The notes: generated by a model from the sequence alone, not told the origin. 64,000 nucleotides of DNA from Schizosaccharomyces osmophilus (GCF_027921745.1 NC_079238.1:682001-746000); one strand, 5' to 3'. Shown: positions 31,110 to 43,417, counted from the first letter of the stretch. A program made the numbers and translations.

Positions 31110-32414
31110 ATGAGTGTGGAAGAGACAGATACTTCATTTAATGATGTCGAGTATGGCTCTTTCTTTAGTTTTCGCCCACAGAAGCGCAAAGTCACATACC
31201 ATCTAGATGAGCAGGTCGGAAATTATCATTATGGTGACAAGCATCCTATGAAACCACATCGTATCACGATTGCTAACCATCTTGTCATGGGGTACGGCTT
31301 GCACGACAAAATGAATGTTTATAGTCCTAGGAAAGCTACATTCAACGAAATGGCTAGCTTTCACCGAGAAGACTACTTAAATTTTTTACAAAAAATCACT
31401 CCCGACGATGCTGAATCGTATGCTGATACATTCCAGAATTTTAATATTGGCGCTGACTGTCCTATCTTTGACGGTGTATATGAGTTTTCTCAAAGGTCTG
31501 CGGGTGCCAGTCTGGACGCTTCAAGAAAATTAACCCAAGGACAAACGGATATTGCCATTAATTGGAGCGGCGGACTTCATCATGCAAAGCGAGCAGAAGC
31601 TAGTGGATTTTGCTATGTTAATGACATTGTCTTGGCCATTCTTAATATGCTACGTTATTTTCCTCGAGTTCTTTATATTGATATTGATATCCATCATGGA
31701 GACGGTGTCCAACAAGCATTCTACGAATCTGATCGTGTTTTAACCGTCTCCTTTCATAAATACAATGGTGACTTCTTTCCTGCAACGGGAAATTTCGACG
31801 AACATGGAATCAAAGGCGGAAAGTATTTTGCGATGAATGTACCATTAGACGATGGTATTGGTGATGATCAATACACGAGCTTGTACAAATCTATCATCGA
31901 GCCAACGATCAACACATTTCAGCCTTCGGCTATCGTACTTCAATGTGGAGCCGATTCCTTAGGTTATGACAGGTTAGGTGTTTTTAATCTTAGCATCCGT
32001 GCTCATGGCGAATGCGTAAAGTTTACGAAGTCCTTCAATATCCCCATGCTTGTTGTTGGCGGCGGTGGATACACTCTTCGGAATGTCGCTAGGGCTTGGT
32101 GCTATGAAACCTCTATCTGTGTGGACGAACCGGTTCCTTCACAGTTACCGAAAGATACTTCTTACTATGAATTTTTTTCTCCCGATTACACTTTACATCC
32201 AAAATTAATAACAAAAATTGAAAACAAAAACTCACCCAAAATGTTAGAGGACCTTAGGATACGCGCGTTGGAACAATTACGCTATTTGGGTAGTGCTCCG
32301 AGTGTTCAATTGCAGCAAATTCCTCCAGACTTAACTGGTCATTTGGACGAAGAAGATGACCGCCTTAATGATGAATTTCTTGATAAAGTGTTAGATGTTC
32401 GGGTTAATGGGTAG
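31110..32414 (+). CDS. hos2: Class I histone deacetylase Hos2
   Basis: 434 residues from ATG 31110; an in-frame TTG at 31068 is not a start. The class I HDAC core is intact: '[16 protein letters not shown]', '[22 protein letters not shown]', the zinc and charge-relay motif '[16 protein letters not shown]', '[14 protein letters not shown]', '[18 protein letters not shown]' and '[15 protein letters not shown]'. The zinc ligands D-H-D and the catalytic His pair are all present. The short acidic tail suits Hos2 rather than Clr6. In the Set3 complex Hos2 deacetylates H4 over transcribed genes. It is single-exon and divergent from png1. Confidence 0.96.
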   Translation: MSVEETDTSFNDVEYGSFFSFRPQKRKVTYHLDEQVGNYHYGDKHPMKPHRITIANHLVMGYGLHDKMNVYSPRKATFNEMASFHREDYLNFLQKITPDDAESYADTFQNFNIGADCPIFDGVYEFSQRSAGASLDASRKLTQGQTDIAINWSGGLHHAKRAEASGFCYVNDIVLAILNMLRYFPRVLYIDIDIHHGDGVQQAFYESDRVLTVSFHKYNGDFFPATGNFDEHGIKGGKYFAMNVPLDDGIGDDQYTSLYKSIIEPTINTFQPSAIVLQCGADSLGYDRLGVFNLSIRAHGECVKFTKSFNIPMLVVGGGGYTLRNVARAWCYETSICVDEPVPSQLPKDTSYYEFFSPDYTLHPKLITKIENKNSPKMLEDLRIRALEQLRYLGSAPSVQLQQIPPDLTGHLDEEDDRLNDEFLDKVLDVRVNG

Positions 32415-32597
32415 ACTTATATAATAACGGTTATATTTATGATTAAATGACATGCCTTTCTTTTTCGATTTAATGTACACATACATCTAGTCAATATCTT
32501 TTTACGTAATTTCAGCCTATACAATTTTATTAAAACCTGCATAAATGCAAAATGTAGTACCAAAAATAAATCTATACAGACAAACGGCCGGAACTAT

Positions 32598-34346
32598 CTA
32601 ATCCTCTCTATCTAAACGAACAGCAGAGCCTGCTTGGATCAAGTCCAAGTTCACCTTTGGTCCCATCAATTGACGGATATCAGAAATTCCGTACTTAATC
32701 ATTGTAGGACGTTCTAATGAAAGACCAAAACCGAGACAACGAACATCCTTAGGAAGACCCATAGGTTCTAACATCTCAGGTCTGAACATACCACTATTTC
32801 CGACTTCAACCCATTTACCAAGTTTTTCGTGATAAGAGAAAATTTCCAAAGAAGGTTCGGTATAGGGATTGTAGGCGGGCTTGAAGCGTAAGTTTCGAAC
32901 ATTCATTTTAGCAAAGAAGACTTCCATGAAACCAATCAAATCCCCGAGAGTAAGATTCCTATCGCATATGACACCTTCCACCTGATGAAATTCAGCCAAA
33001 TGTGTAGCGTCAACGGTTTCGTTACGGAAGACACGATCAATCGAGAAATATTTTGCAGGGTGGAAACCATTTTTAGCAAGCTTATACAACATATTGCCTG
33101 AAACAGCGGTGGTATGAGTACGAAGAATAAGTTTACGAGTTTCTTCTTCAGACCAAGGGGCACGATAACCAATACCTCTTGTTTCGCCTCCGTTCTCATG
33201 GGTGCCCTTAACACGAGCAACGTAGTCAAGATCAGGTAACTTATCAGTAAAAGCAGGTTTCTTCAAAAAGAAAGTATCCTGAACATCACGAGCAGAGTGC
33301 TGCTGAGGAACGAATAAAGCATCAAAGTTCCAGAAACCGCTGTCAACATAATTGTTGGTAGGCATTTCTTCAAAACCCAATTCAAAGAAAAACTTGCGGA
33401 ATTCCTCACGGACCTTCATCAGAGGGTGCAGACAACCACCAGCAGGAGGGATACCCTCAGCAGCAAAGTTGTAGTCTTTGAACTTGGCATTTTCCCAAGA
33501 GCGAGAAGTAATCATATCAGCGGTCAAATCAGTATTTAGCTTTTCAATAGTAAGAGAGAAGTGGGGCCCCTTCTTTAAAGAAAAGTACATTAGTTTGTTG
33601 CGTTCAACCAATTTACGCTTTTTCAAATCGTTAAGAGCCTTTGTATCTTTGTGAGTACCATGTTCTTTTATTTCGGCCAACAACTTGGGCGTGCCATCCT
33701 CAATAGATTCAGTCTAAAATTAGAATATTGGTAAGCACTACAGCAATGAGAAATTTTCTTACGTTTTTTATCAATTTGTCTCCATCCTTTCTGATCCAAC
33801 CAAGTTTGAAAGCTCTGCCTTGACCAAGACCTGCTGTGTTTCCCAATTTGTCCTAAAAAAGAGTCAGCTGAAACAGTTCTCTATGCTGTAAATTCATTCG
33901 TTTTCTTTTGGAGGTAAGAGAATACCGTGTTCCGTTTTCAATTTGAAAAGCCAGTGCGGGTCAATTATAAAATATAACGCGCAACTAAAACTGGGAACAA
34001 ACCCCTAAAGATAGATTGATCATTTTTTGACCTCCCGTGTTCAGTAACATACTTTCAACTCACCAATGCTAAGACCACTCATGGAAGCACAGATTTCGTT
34101 AAAAACTTTAGCCTCATGAGATCCATTTTTTAAAATTTCTTCACCTTCAGCAGTTAAGGTGTATACCTCGATATCATGACGCTCAAATTCAACCATGCTT
34201 CTTGCTGCCAAAGACAAAATTGCCGACTGAGCATCTTGAACGGTCAGCTTTTTCCCTTCAAACTCTATATGACTAGTGTTCGCGATTTCATTTTGTTCGT
34301 CAAGCTTTTTAAGTAGAAGAACCTGAAGTGCTTCGACTTTCGACAT
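32598..34346 (-). CDS. frs2: Cytosolic phenylalanyl-tRNA synthetase alpha subunit
   Basis: Three exons: 34346-34053, 33852-33763 and 33713-32598, giving 499 residues. Introns use GTATGT and GTAAGA donors, TTTAG acceptors, and all three exons join in phase 0. Residues 1-100 are the helix-turn-helix and tRNA-binding start ('[18 protein letters not shown]'), followed by a lysine-rich linker, then the class II core: '[22 protein letters not shown]', '[24 protein letters not shown]', '[16 protein letters not shown]', '[27 protein letters not shown]' and '[24 protein letters not shown]'. It charges tRNA-Phe in the cytosol with the beta subunit. The introns had separated the N-terminal third. Confidence 0.96.
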
Positions 34347-34925
34347 CCTGTTGGTCTTGTGGTGTTGGCAGTTGGTAAATTTCCAACGTGCACAACACCT
34401 CACCAAGAAGTTTCAAACGCTGGCTTTCCTTCTTTATTAGATAGATTCATAAAGTTTTCGTAAATAAATTAATTGATATGCCGTTTTGTTCTTACAACCT
34501 TTGACAATCCTGAGGAAATTTTTTTTTCTCCAATCTAGTAAAATTACAACAACCATCCATCGGAAATTACTAGTGTGCTAAGCTTTTAAAAAACACGAAA
34601 ACAATTATATGCTTAGTTATTGATACATCTTTATCAATTTCTATTCATGACAATGACAGCTAGCTCTCCTTGCGCTTACTTCCTATTATTACACTTTACT
34701 AAATATGAACCCATACATTAATTATTATCATTAGAATGGAACATAAAGCTCGACAAGACAAAGCGATGCTTCAACTATCCAGCTAAGTTCGAACAAACCG
34801 AAAACAAGTCCATTTTCCTTTTGGAATTGTTATTGTATACATAAAGAGTGAAGAATAAGAAGCAAAATTTTCGTCAACTGACACGGGTCCATGCATATCT
34901 TTGGCATTGACTCGAAATAAATACT
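34347..34925. other. frs2 upstream region, no gene seen
   Basis: 579 bp between the frs2 ATG and the end of spa2. AT-rich, no frame of note. Must contain the frs2 promoter. Confidence 0.5.
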
Positions 34926-36936
34926 TTATTTACTGGAAAACTGGGTTTTCTGAACAGTGAACTCAGCATCCTCAATTGATCGAAGAATGTTTTTGAAGCA
35001 TTTAGCCGTAGTAAAAGCAAGGTCAGTCAGCGGGGGAATTGTAGTATTGGAAGGCTGCTCATGATCCTCATAATCACACAGTAGCATGCAACATTTTCGT
35101 AATTCTTGTAGAGACACATGAATAATTCCAAATGCGTTACGGTCTCTCATCAATTCCAAAGGAGCAGAGACGTCAAACAAAGTATCTCGGATAATGCTGG
35201 TCAAAATGTGAATAAGTTGCTGCACTTCATAAGTTGCTCTGTCATCACTAATAGCATTCAAGACATGTTGGTTTACCTCGTTGTATCGCCTTGTTTTATC
35301 AGCGAGTATTGCCTTGGCAGCAGAAAGGTTCTTTAAATCATCTATGGGATGCAGGGAGGTTCTTGCATAAGAAGCAGAAGATTTACCTGAATCCAACAGA
35401 CCATACTTTTTCACAATCTCCAACAAAGTAACGCTAATGGAACAAGCAGAAGCATCAATATGACTTATTGGGAACGCACCGTTAGAACCAGCAACTCGAA
35501 CTTGTTGCATCAAATTATTGGTGAAGGTACATATATCATCTATACTACTACCTAAACCGAGTAACTCTTTCGTGAGAACTGCCTCTCGAAGACCGGAAAC
35601 GATAGCCTCAAGGGTCAAGGCAATATCTTTAGCAGTCAACATCCACTGCGAAGGATTATCTTTTCTTAAAGACGATACAAATACGTTCATCTCTACAAAA
35701 TAGCGAACGTACAGTTGCTCGTCTACGATACCATTTGGAGACAACAATTCACGAACCGTTTTCATAGAAACAGTGTTCATTGTAAATAAGCGAACATCGT
35801 CATCAATTTTAGAAGCTTTAGCATTAACAGCGACTCGTTTCCAATGTTCTATTTCGTCTTTTTGGGCTTCAAAAGATCTTTCTAATTCATTTATGTGATG
35901 CACCTTTGTTGTCTCCGACAATATGAGCCCTTGCATCATTTTTAAGCTTTTGTCAAACTCACCATCAACACCTCCAGGAGAAGCGCTTCTTGTTAATTGA
36001 GCTTCTTTTAGCTTTTCGTTCAAAGTGGTGATTTGTAACGACGTTTCATGAAGTTTCTCCTCCATATTGAATAATTTGCTTTTATGATGAACAGCGTCAG
36101 AATTCATTTTGGTTTTCAGAGACTCAATTTCTGCTTTTGAAACATCCAAAAGAGAATTTGATTTCGCGAGATTATTCTCCAACATCTCAATCTTAGCTAA
36201 ATACTTGGTTGGGGAATCTTCGGGTACACGACGAGGAGAACTCTTTGGTACAGCATCCGGCACCGTTGGCAAAGCATGGGATGATGAAGACGGTACTTCA
36301 CGGCTTGCCGCTTTTGGATGGACTACATTTGGCGAACTTATAGTTCTACGTTCAGTTGGATGCAAAGAAGACGAGGAAGGCCCCTCGATTTTTGAGCCAT
36401 GGACTGCTGGAGGGTTCTTTTGAGAAGGCACCTGAGGATGTGAAGTTGTCCGATTGGGCTGGGCTATAGAAGGAGTGGTATCAACTTCTTTGAGTGCATT
36501 GCTATAGCGAGCCTGCACCTCGAAGTATACATCCATACATAAGTCTCGAAGTCTCGATGGAGCCAGACTAGCCAATTTCTGGCGGGCATGGTTTCGTTTG
36601 GGGTGATACGATTCCACAGGAGGTAAAAATGGAACTAAACAGATATTAGTACTTTTTCATTATAAAAATTTTAGATTTCGTTACCTTTTGGATCATTATT
36701 AATCCTTCTTTGTAATTCATCGGCGACATCTGTTAAGAGCTCACTAAATTGTACATGAGATAATCGCTGAAGCTTTTCACGGGGTCTTGCATTCGCATTT
36801 CGAAGAGCAGGTTCTAAAAACTCGTTTGTTAATACTCATCTTATCAAAAAGAAGACGAACAAGGCTTACCCTTAAAAAATTCAGGTTCCAGGTATTTTGC
36901 AAGAAAGCGATACTGACGAATTATGATATTCTGCAT
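34926..36936 (-). CDS. spa2: Polarity scaffold Spa2
   Basis: Three exons: 36936-36870, 36813-36685 and 36634-34926, 634 residues. Donors GTAAGC and GTAACG, acceptors TTTAG, phases 1-1. Exons 1-2 encode the N-terminal Spa2 homology repeats: 'FLAKYLEP', '[23 protein letters not shown]', and in exon 3 '[27 protein letters not shown]', the SHD pair that recruits the GTPase-activating partners. Then comes a serine/proline-rich part, a coiled coil (about 155-260) and a helical C-terminal third. Spa2 organises polarisome components at growing tips. Its name in fission yeast differs between sources. Confidence 0.9.
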
Positions 36937-37359
36937 CCTACAGCACTATTGAAAAGGGAAGAAGGGCGTTTTACAAATGATGGATGAGAAAAATGAACAA
37001 CAAAGTCTCCCTTCGACCCTTGGAATGTCCTGAAAGTGCTGAAGCGATGGAAGAGAAGGAACTTGGAGTCAACGTAGCGTGTCCAAACCAAAAAAGAGAA
37101 ACTGAACGATTACGTCAACAGTAGCAAAAAATGAAGAGGACTGGAACGCAACAAATTCAAGATTCTCAAAAGGAGACTGGTTAGGCAGAAAGAGCTTTCC
37201 ATATAGACAGCAGCATGCAGGAAAAGGACGAAGGTGATGAATAGGAACCTGTTGCGCAATCCGTTTCACTACAGAAAATCAAGATAACGAAGCAAAACGA
37301 GTTCGAACAAAACGGAGCGGTGTAAAAACCATTAATACCGAAACCTAAAGAATAATTCA
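36937..37359. other. Between ssu72 and spa2, no gene seen
   Basis: 423 bp, containing the 3' end of ssu72 and the spa2 promoter. No frame of note. Confidence 0.5.
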
Positions 37360-38014
37360 TTAAAAGAAATGAATCGTATAAAGAGCAGGAAGAGTTGGGT
37401 GTTTGGCTTGCCATTGAGCCATGATATTGGTAAATTCATCCTCAAAAGAGTCCTTGGCATCTGTCAACTGTTGCACGAGATCAAGAATGGCCTTGCCTCC
37501 AACGCTTGCTTCTTCGTGATTGTCTTTTATATCGACATTAATCAAGTAGACAGGTCGACTCTTTGATTCACCTCGACGGTACATGTCTTCACAGATGGCA
37601 TCATAACAACGTTCTTCACAAGTGATTACCACGTCGTATATAAACTCTTGGTCTTGCCAGCGATTAGGAGCACGCTTGATATGTCGATTCCTGTCTAACA
37701 TTTTAAGGAGCCCATTCGCCGTATAAAGACGAGAGTCCTGCGACTCTAGCTCTTTATAAATACTATCGTAAGGATATCCAAATGGGTAAATATTGGGCTT
37801 GTCGATACTTGGACCCGGAAGACGTACTGCGCTTCCTGTACCAAACGAATCCACCTGGTAACCAGCATTTCTACACCATTGAGTATTAGCATAATCTTCG
37901 AAACAAATAAGGAATTTCGAATGTAACGTACTTGAGTAAATTGTGTGCCTCCATACTGCGGTTCTGATTCGAAGCGCAAATGACACTGATCTCAAGCTGT
38001 GTATTTGGAGCCAT
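37360..38014 (-). CDS. ssu72: RNA polymerase II CTD phosphatase Ssu72
   Basis: Two exons, 38014-37932 and 37870-37360, 197 residues. The intron (GTACGT, 'gctaatac', GTGTAG) joins 'AHNLLK' to 'NAGYQVDSFGTGSAVRLPG'. The start is 'MAPNTQLEISVICASNQNRSM', with the CX5R(S) phosphatase loop 'CASNQNRS' that gives Ssu72 its low-molecular-weight Tyr-phosphatase-like site. Further family marks: 'PGPSIDKPNIYPFGYPYDSIY', 'RLYTANGLLKMLDRNRHIKRAP', 'ITCEERCYDAICEDM', 'INVDIKDNHEEA'. It removes Ser5/Ser7 phosphates from the CTD and is part of the cleavage-polyadenylation factor. Reading through the intron in the other frame gives a false longer frame, which is not real. Confidence 0.96.
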
Positions 38015-38412
38015 CGTCTTCGCGTCAATTCTAAACAGTAATCTTATCGACGCTTTGTTTTCCTTTTTTACACCAAAAAAGGACCGAATGTCGCGTAAAC
38101 TGCTTTATTTTCGAGTTTTATTTACACTGCACTGAGTGTTCCATTAAAGGCAGCGCGATGCTTTTCTCATTCTTTCTTCAAAATAACGCGTCATGATATT
38201 ATGCGGTAAACGTTTAACAAGGTGCAACATTTTGAAAAAACGTGACTGCTTTTTAGGATACATTGATATATAAAGACACTTCTAATACAAAATAAACAAA
38301 TGCGATATGATGACTTTTGGCATTTGTCCAAAGGATACACGCTCAGTCATTGAGTTTGTACCACTGTAGACAAAACCGAAGCTACCTTATATTCTTTGTC
38401 TGATCGTGTTTT

Positions 38413-38661
38413 CTAATATAGTCGATGTTTCACCTTTGAGACAACCGCTGTACGCGGGAAAAAAGTACCAAAAAGGTATACAATAAATTTTGAGATTAAA
38501 AGCCAATAAAGAACAGTTGTATTCAATAAGTGAATCGGTAAATGTGGTTTTGTGAGAGTAGTAGAGCGGAAGATACCGGTATTATCCACTAGCCAATATA
38601 ACAAGAAGTACGCGAGTACTAATTCCAGTAGGGAACATTTTAATGAACATGATTCATGCAT
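38413..38661 (-). CDS. Hypothetical small two-span membrane protein
   Basis: 82 residues from ATG 38661. Two hydrophobic stretches, about 12-28 ('ELVLAYFLLYWLV') and 49-65 ('VLYWLLISKFIVYLFG'), are separated by a polar loop with two 'TK/HL' turns; the tail is basic ('AVVSKVKHRLY'). This is a normal-looking small ER or mitochondrial membrane protein but I do not recognise the family. It lies between rpl23 and ssu72, on the same strand as both, with about 100 bp to the rpl23 stop. Confidence 0.5.
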   Translation of the reverse strand: MHESCSLKCSLLELVLAYFLLYWLVDNTGIFRSTTLTKPHLPIHLLNTTVLYWLLISKFIVYLFGTFFPRTAVVSKVKHRLY

Positions 38662-38763
38662 AGCGTTCAGTTAAAGCTGCTACATGTTATTTCAACTTTT
38701 TACTTTATAATCAATAGTACATTAGAGTCTCGTAATCCCAAAATTTCATTCACGGAACAAGTT

Positions 38764-39325
38764 TTAAACTACAGTGCCTGCATTGGAAGCAATACGGGGC
38801 CAGAGATCAGCACATTCCTTAGCAACAGGACCAGTGATAGCAGATCCCTTCATTTCACCCTTGGGGTTGACAATGACACCGGCGTTGTCTTCAAAATAAA
38901 GGAAGACACCGTCCTTACGGCGCCAGGCCTTGCGTTGACGAACAACAATGGCAGGCATAATCTTCTTACGCAAGTCAGGCTTACCCTTCTTGACAGTAGC
39001 AAGAATCATATCTAGAAAGCGTTAGTACAAAACCTTTTCGTGCCGAGATTAAAGTTGTGAAAAGCAAGCAATTTATGACACTTTTCTCTGTTAAAAAGGG
39101 CCAACAATTGTTTGTATAGCAAACCTTTCACTCGCTATATTTCATTTACTTACCACCACAGCTTGCAGCAGGGAGACGGTTAAGACGAGCACCAGTACCG
39201 AAAACGGAAACAATGTAAAGGTTCTTGGCACCAGAGTTATCAGCACAGTTCAAGATGGCTTGAACAGGGAGACCCAAGGTCATCCTGTACTTAGTACCGG
39301 AAGCTGCACCGCGTCCACGAGACAT
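38764..39325 (-). CDS. rpl23: Large-subunit ribosomal protein uL14 (eL/Rpl23)
   Basis: Two exons, 39325-39154 and 39011-38764, 139 residues, the standard length. Intron is GTAAGT to CTAG, phase 1, joining 'SCG' to '[15 protein letters not shown]'. Exon 1 reads '[20 protein letters not shown]', '[21 protein letters not shown]', exon 2 '[45 protein letters not shown]', all hallmarks of uL14. S. pombe has two copies; which this is cannot be said here. A HomolD box lies upstream. Confidence 0.96.
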
Positions 39326-39373
39326 CGTTATGTTGTGTAGAGTAGAAACTTGCTATGCTTGTTTTGTGTCCGG

Positions 39374-39381
39374 TGTGACTG
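39374..39381 (-). promoter_or_regulatory. HomolD box (CAGTCACA) upstream of rpl23
   Basis: The minus strand reads CAGTCACA exactly, 49 bp before the rpl23 ATG. In fission yeast this element takes the place of a TATA box and drives ribosomal protein genes through Rrn7. No HomolE partner was found nearby. Confidence 0.85.
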
Positions 39382-39682
39382 TCTTTCATTTTCTGACACC
39401 TCTTCGTTCCCTCTCGCTAAAATAAATAGCAAAGCGCAACGAGCTAATTGTTCGTTGTGTAAAGTAACAATATGTAAACAAAAACGAAAAGGCGGAAAAT
39501 AGCAAATGTTTGCACCAGCTGACAAGTCGTTCACGGTACAGGTATTAAAGGAATGAATTCAAAAAAGAAAGATTTACTTTTGCTGAACAATTTCTTGGTG
39601 TAGCGTACAGAAAATTTCATTCTATGCCGTTCAACATTTCATGCATCCCAGAACCCATTGCAAAGTAAATTTATCATGCGTC

Positions 39683-40390
39683 TTAAAGTCCTCCATTAAT
39701 TGGCAATATTGTGCCAGTTGCATAAGAGTTTTTTAGCAAAAACGTGCAAGCATCCACCACCTCATCGGTAGAAGCTAAACGCTTTAACGGGACACGTTGC
39801 TTCGCGATTTGACGCATTTGCTCATTTAGCATAGAAGTGTCCGTGTATCCTGGTGCAACAGCGTTCACTCGGATTCCCCGGGCTGCCACTTCGGTAGCTA
39901 GTACTTTAGTGAATGTTTCCAATGCCACTTTTGATGCTGCATAAACGCTCGTTCCGGGAAGGGAGTAGTTTGCTAGCCTAGATGATAGAAAAAGAATAAG
40001 CCTGTCTTTTGGACTTCGTTGGCGCAACCATATAGAGACGGCAATCTTTGAGAGTTTCATAGGAGCCAACAAATTTGTATTTATGATATTATCCACTTCA
40101 TTTTCACTAGTACGAACCAACAGGCTTGATTGCGTAACTCCAGCAGCATGGACAACTGTGTCAAACGTCTCTTTTTCAACAAGATTCGAAATGCTATTCA
40201 TGTCCGTGCAAACGTCTGCCACAGTATATTTATGAAACTGACCTTGAATATTGGACAATGAGCGAATTGTCTCTTGAAGTCTTTCTTCACTTCTGCTTAC
40301 CAAATGGCATTGATGACCTTGCTGACTCCATAGTTGAGCAATTCGTTTTCCTATACCACTACTCCCACCTGTTATTAGAATTCTGCGCAT
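39683..40390 (-). CDS. Short-chain dehydrogenase, mitochondrial 3-oxoacyl-ACP reductase type
   Basis: 235 residues from ATG 40390 (an upstream in-frame TTG at 40429 is no start). Classical SDR: '[16 protein letters not shown]' (TGxxxGIG cofactor loop at about 6-17), '[12 protein letters not shown]', '[10 protein letters not shown]', '[22 protein letters not shown]' with the catalytic Ser, Tyr and Lys (YxxxK), and '[11 protein letters not shown]'. It ends '...[10 protein letters not shown]', as in FabG-like enzymes. The yeast homologue is Oar1, of mitochondrial type II fatty acid synthesis; the S. pombe gene in this place is likely its equivalent. It fits with ppt2 (ACP maturation) elsewhere in the window. 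No presequence is obvious. Related SDRs acting on other substrates cannot be excluded. Confidence 0.85.
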   Translation of the reverse strand: MRRILITGGSSGIGKRIAQLWSQQGHQCHLVSRSEERLQETIRSLSNIQGQFHKYTVADVCTDMNSISNLVEKETFDTVVHAAGVTQSSLLVRTSENEVDNIINTNLLAPMKLSKIAVSIWLRQRSPKDRLILFLSSRLANYSLPGTSVYAASKVALETFTKVLATEVAARGIRVNAVAPGYTDTSMLNEQMRQIAKQRVPLKRLASTDEVVDACTFLLKNSYATGTILPINGGL

Positions 40391-40941
40391 ACTTAATAAT
40401 AAATAAATATTCTTGCTTGTTACGTCCAAAGGTTCTTACATTTAGTCAACTCAAAGAAAGATCAGTGGAAGTACACTCTTCGCACAGTATGTGAACAAAA
40501 AATCCATAAGAAGATCATAGAATTTAATTGCTGCTTTAAGAATTCTCATATATTACTTTATTAATGAACAAAAAATATAATACTATAACACACATATAGC
40601 CGATAGGAAATGGACATAGGAAAATATCCAAACAATATATCCTACCCATGGTTTCATCAGAGAATTTCGGACCTTAGCGAATAATCATTAAAAGTGAATA
40701 ATAAAAAAGAAGTGCTCCCAATCTACAGGAGCCTTCTGCATGACAAGGATTGAATTAAATACAATAATTTGAGCATACATTTTGTTTGTTTCAATCATGA
40801 TGAATAGGTTTATAGCAAAAATAATAATTGATATGAAATTCATTCCGCTTTCACGAATCCAGTGTTAGGCAGTAATCGACAAAACTTACACGTTTCAGAG
40901 TTTTTATACAACATGATGAACAAAAAATCCAGAGAACAAAG
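40391..40941. other. Between the SDR and nsk1, no gene seen
   Basis: 551 bp of AT-rich DNA. The SDR promoter and the nsk1 3' end lie here. No frame of note. Confidence 0.5.
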
Positions 40942-42222
40942 TTACTCCCTTGATTTAGAAGCAAGGCAGCTTTTAGAGGGTTCTGACTTGGACGGACGAG
41001 ACAGAGTTGTCGGTTCTACGTCGCTGGTGCCATGCACCAATTTCTTGGACCATTTCACTTTCCGCTTTGAATTGGAGGGGGATTTTTTGGCTTCCACGTT
41101 GACGGGCTTGATACTAGCAGGATCGGTTTGTCTCGGGGAAAGTCCAGTGGCTTTCGCCTGTCGAAACTGTCTCTTTTTCGAAAGTGAGTCAGGATGATGG
41201 TCATCTTTATCTACTGTTCCATCTTCAGAGTGGACGTCTCGTAGCAAATTTGCAAATTTGTCAGATGTACCCAAAGTTTCAACATTTCTTTCTTGCAATG
41301 GCTTTTCTGTATATTTACCACCAGAAGAAGCCATTTCTTTCATATTCTTGGAAAAACTTTGTTTCTCTTTTGATTGGGAATCCGTTTTGCTTTTTAAGGA
41401 ATGGTCCGAGACCGGCTTTGTCGGTCTTGACGAAACCAAAGCTCTTCGAATGGCAGGACTAGCTTCCATAGCAGCTAACCGCCTCGGTCTACCCAAGACA
41501 GATGGAAGTTTCGGTGGAGGGCTGGGAGAAGCGGGGGTAGGAGAAACAGGTTCGTTTTTGGCACGCAGTCTTTTTCTGGAAGGAGGGGACAAAGGCGTCC
41601 GCACGGAAGAACGAACTGGGGAGCGTAAAGGTGGAGAATGAATCGAAGATGCACTGGAGTTTGGGGAACGATTAAGTTCCACTCTTGAGGGTGGAGAATT
41701 GAGCATAGACCCTGTTTTGGTAGGACTTGGAACTCGCGAAGGAGTACCGAGGACGACACGACTAGAGCCATTTTCATCTACAAAAAAGAGATTATTTTTC
41801 CGTTTTGAACGGGCCGAAAAAAAATGATCTTGCTCAAAGATTCCAGGAGGCGTTGAAGTCAATGAAGGATTGGAAGATACTTTGGGAGAAGATGTCAATT
41901 TTTGTTCCTTACCAGAAGCTTTCGTCGGGACAAAGTTCTTCGGAGAGGGTGAGCCATCATCAGAGAGATCTACTTTCTTTATAGGCGTAGAAGTTTTCTC
42001 TTGAAGGGAACTCATCATGGCCGGGGACGTTACTTTGGTCGGACTAGCAACTCGTGGGAGGGAAGAGGATGGCGGTTTAAAGGGGGATAGAATCCGAAGA
42101 GGAGAAGAAGCCAAACTACTATGAAACGAAGGTCGACTGGGCGAGACGGAGGACAAAGGAATGGACGGGAGAGTGAGAAAAGGAGTTACATCTGTCATCG
42201 AAAAGCGTGAAGGGACCACCAT
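40942..42222 (-). CDS. nsk1: Clp1-interacting spindle protein Nsk1-like
   Basis: 426 residues from ATG 42222 (a second ATG 8 codons in). The chain is mostly disordered, very rich in S, P, K and R, with many SP/TP sites (for example 'SPSRPSF', 'SSPLRSP', 'TPSRVPSPTKTG', 'RTPLSPPSRKRLR'), as expected of a Cdk1 and Clp1/Cdc14 substrate. There is no fold. It sits where S. pombe has nsk1, next to the SDR gene. Nsk1 binds kinetochore-microtubule junctions in anaphase and helps chromosome clustering to the spindle pole. The identification rests on position and composition, since no motif is unique. Confidence 0.72.
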   Translation of the reverse strand: MVVPSRFSMTDVTPFLTLPSIPLSSVSPSRPSFHSSLASSPLRILSPFKPPSSSLPRVASPTKVTSPAMMSSLQEKTSTPIKKVDLSDDGSPSPKNFVPTKASGKEQKLTSSPKVSSNPSLTSTPPGIFEQDHFFSARSKRKNNLFFVDENGSSRVVLGTPSRVPSPTKTGSMLNSPPSRVELNRSPNSSASSIHSPPLRSPVRSSVRTPLSPPSRKRLRAKNEPVSPTPASPSPPPKLPSVLGRPRRLAAMEASPAIRRALVSSRPTKPVSDHSLKSKTDSQSKEKQSFSKNMKEMASSGGKYTEKPLQERNVETLGTSDKFANLLRDVHSEDGTVDKDDHHPDSLSKKRQFRQAKATGLSPRQTDPASIKPVNVEAKKSPSNSKRKVKWSKKLVHGTSDVEPTTLSRPSKSEPSKSCLASKSRE

Positions 42223-43417
42223 AGTTTTTGTTGAAAGAGAAAATGACTGAATAACTAGAAATAATTGGAATAAGAATGAATGATTCAAAGAGAACGACCT
42301 TGAAACCGTTCAGTTGGAATAAAATGAAAAAACCTGCTTCTGTGGTCTTTTTTTTTTCTGTTCAAACCTTATAAAAGTGTTTCTAAAGTAAAGATAAAAA
42401 AAGAAGGAAGAATGCCTGTAAAAAGGCAGCACAAGCAATATGGAAGACTATTCGATTATTTTTTGTTTCTGGGATATACTGCTTCAAAGAAAGCCGATAA
42501 TTGAAAATATTTAGGAAAAGGAAGCTATATGGAAAGAATATGAAGTTTTGAAGGTCTTCGTTTGTGTACTTCTGAAATCCTACGACGACGCTAGAGGTAG
42601 CAAAGAATCAGACACAGATGGAATGTAAACAAGGAGTCGAAAAGGGTTGGACTGAGGAAGAGCATTACTTTTAATATTGTATAGGAAGAAGGACATTTCC
42701 CAAGCGAGTTAGGGTAATGATTATGGAAGATGAAACGATCGGAACCTCTTTTTCTGTTACCATACATACGTGCACTAGTAGGGAGAACCCTTTATGGAAT
42801 AGATCAAAACTGTTTAGAGACAACGTTTTTGCTATAGAAAATCTATTTTTAATGATCGAAACAACAAAAAACTAAGCCTGACGTACTTTTTCTCACTGGA
42901 ATTTCTGTAAATGGGAAAAGAGCAACCACCGGGCTTTGTTAGCTTAATCAACGAAAGGAAAGCATAATTAGCTAATTAGTCGAGGTTGAATTCCTTTGCG
43001 GGCAAGAAATCACTAGAAAAAGGCCACATTTGTCGAAGTTTCTTCTAATAGTTGTTTTCAATTACAGCCGCCCACAGAAGAAAATACAAATAGATGAAAG
43101 AAACTTATTTGATTGAAAATGAGCCGAGGAAAAAGCATTTTATTCTTTCGTTCACCCTCTTTTTTGCTTTCTTTCTATATGATCGCATTTAAAGCAAATC
43201 TTGATGTTTTCAAATTCGCTAAAGCCAACTCAATTGTATTAAGCGAACGTTTCCTTCTAAGGTGGGAAGCAGCAGTTTGATCGTTTGTTTTTGTAGTTTT
43301 TTCTTTTTTAATCCACTTGTTCAATCAGAAAAAAGATAATCGTATGAAAATAATACAACATTTTCCTGCAGAGCCTTCTATGAGTATTCTCTGTTGGCTT
43401 TAGTGGTAGATTAACGT

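Noticed and set aside
37746-38028. Longer apparent frames over the first ssu72 exon and its intron
   Set aside because: They are readings of the intron or of the wrong phase; the spliced frame matches Ssu72 throughout.
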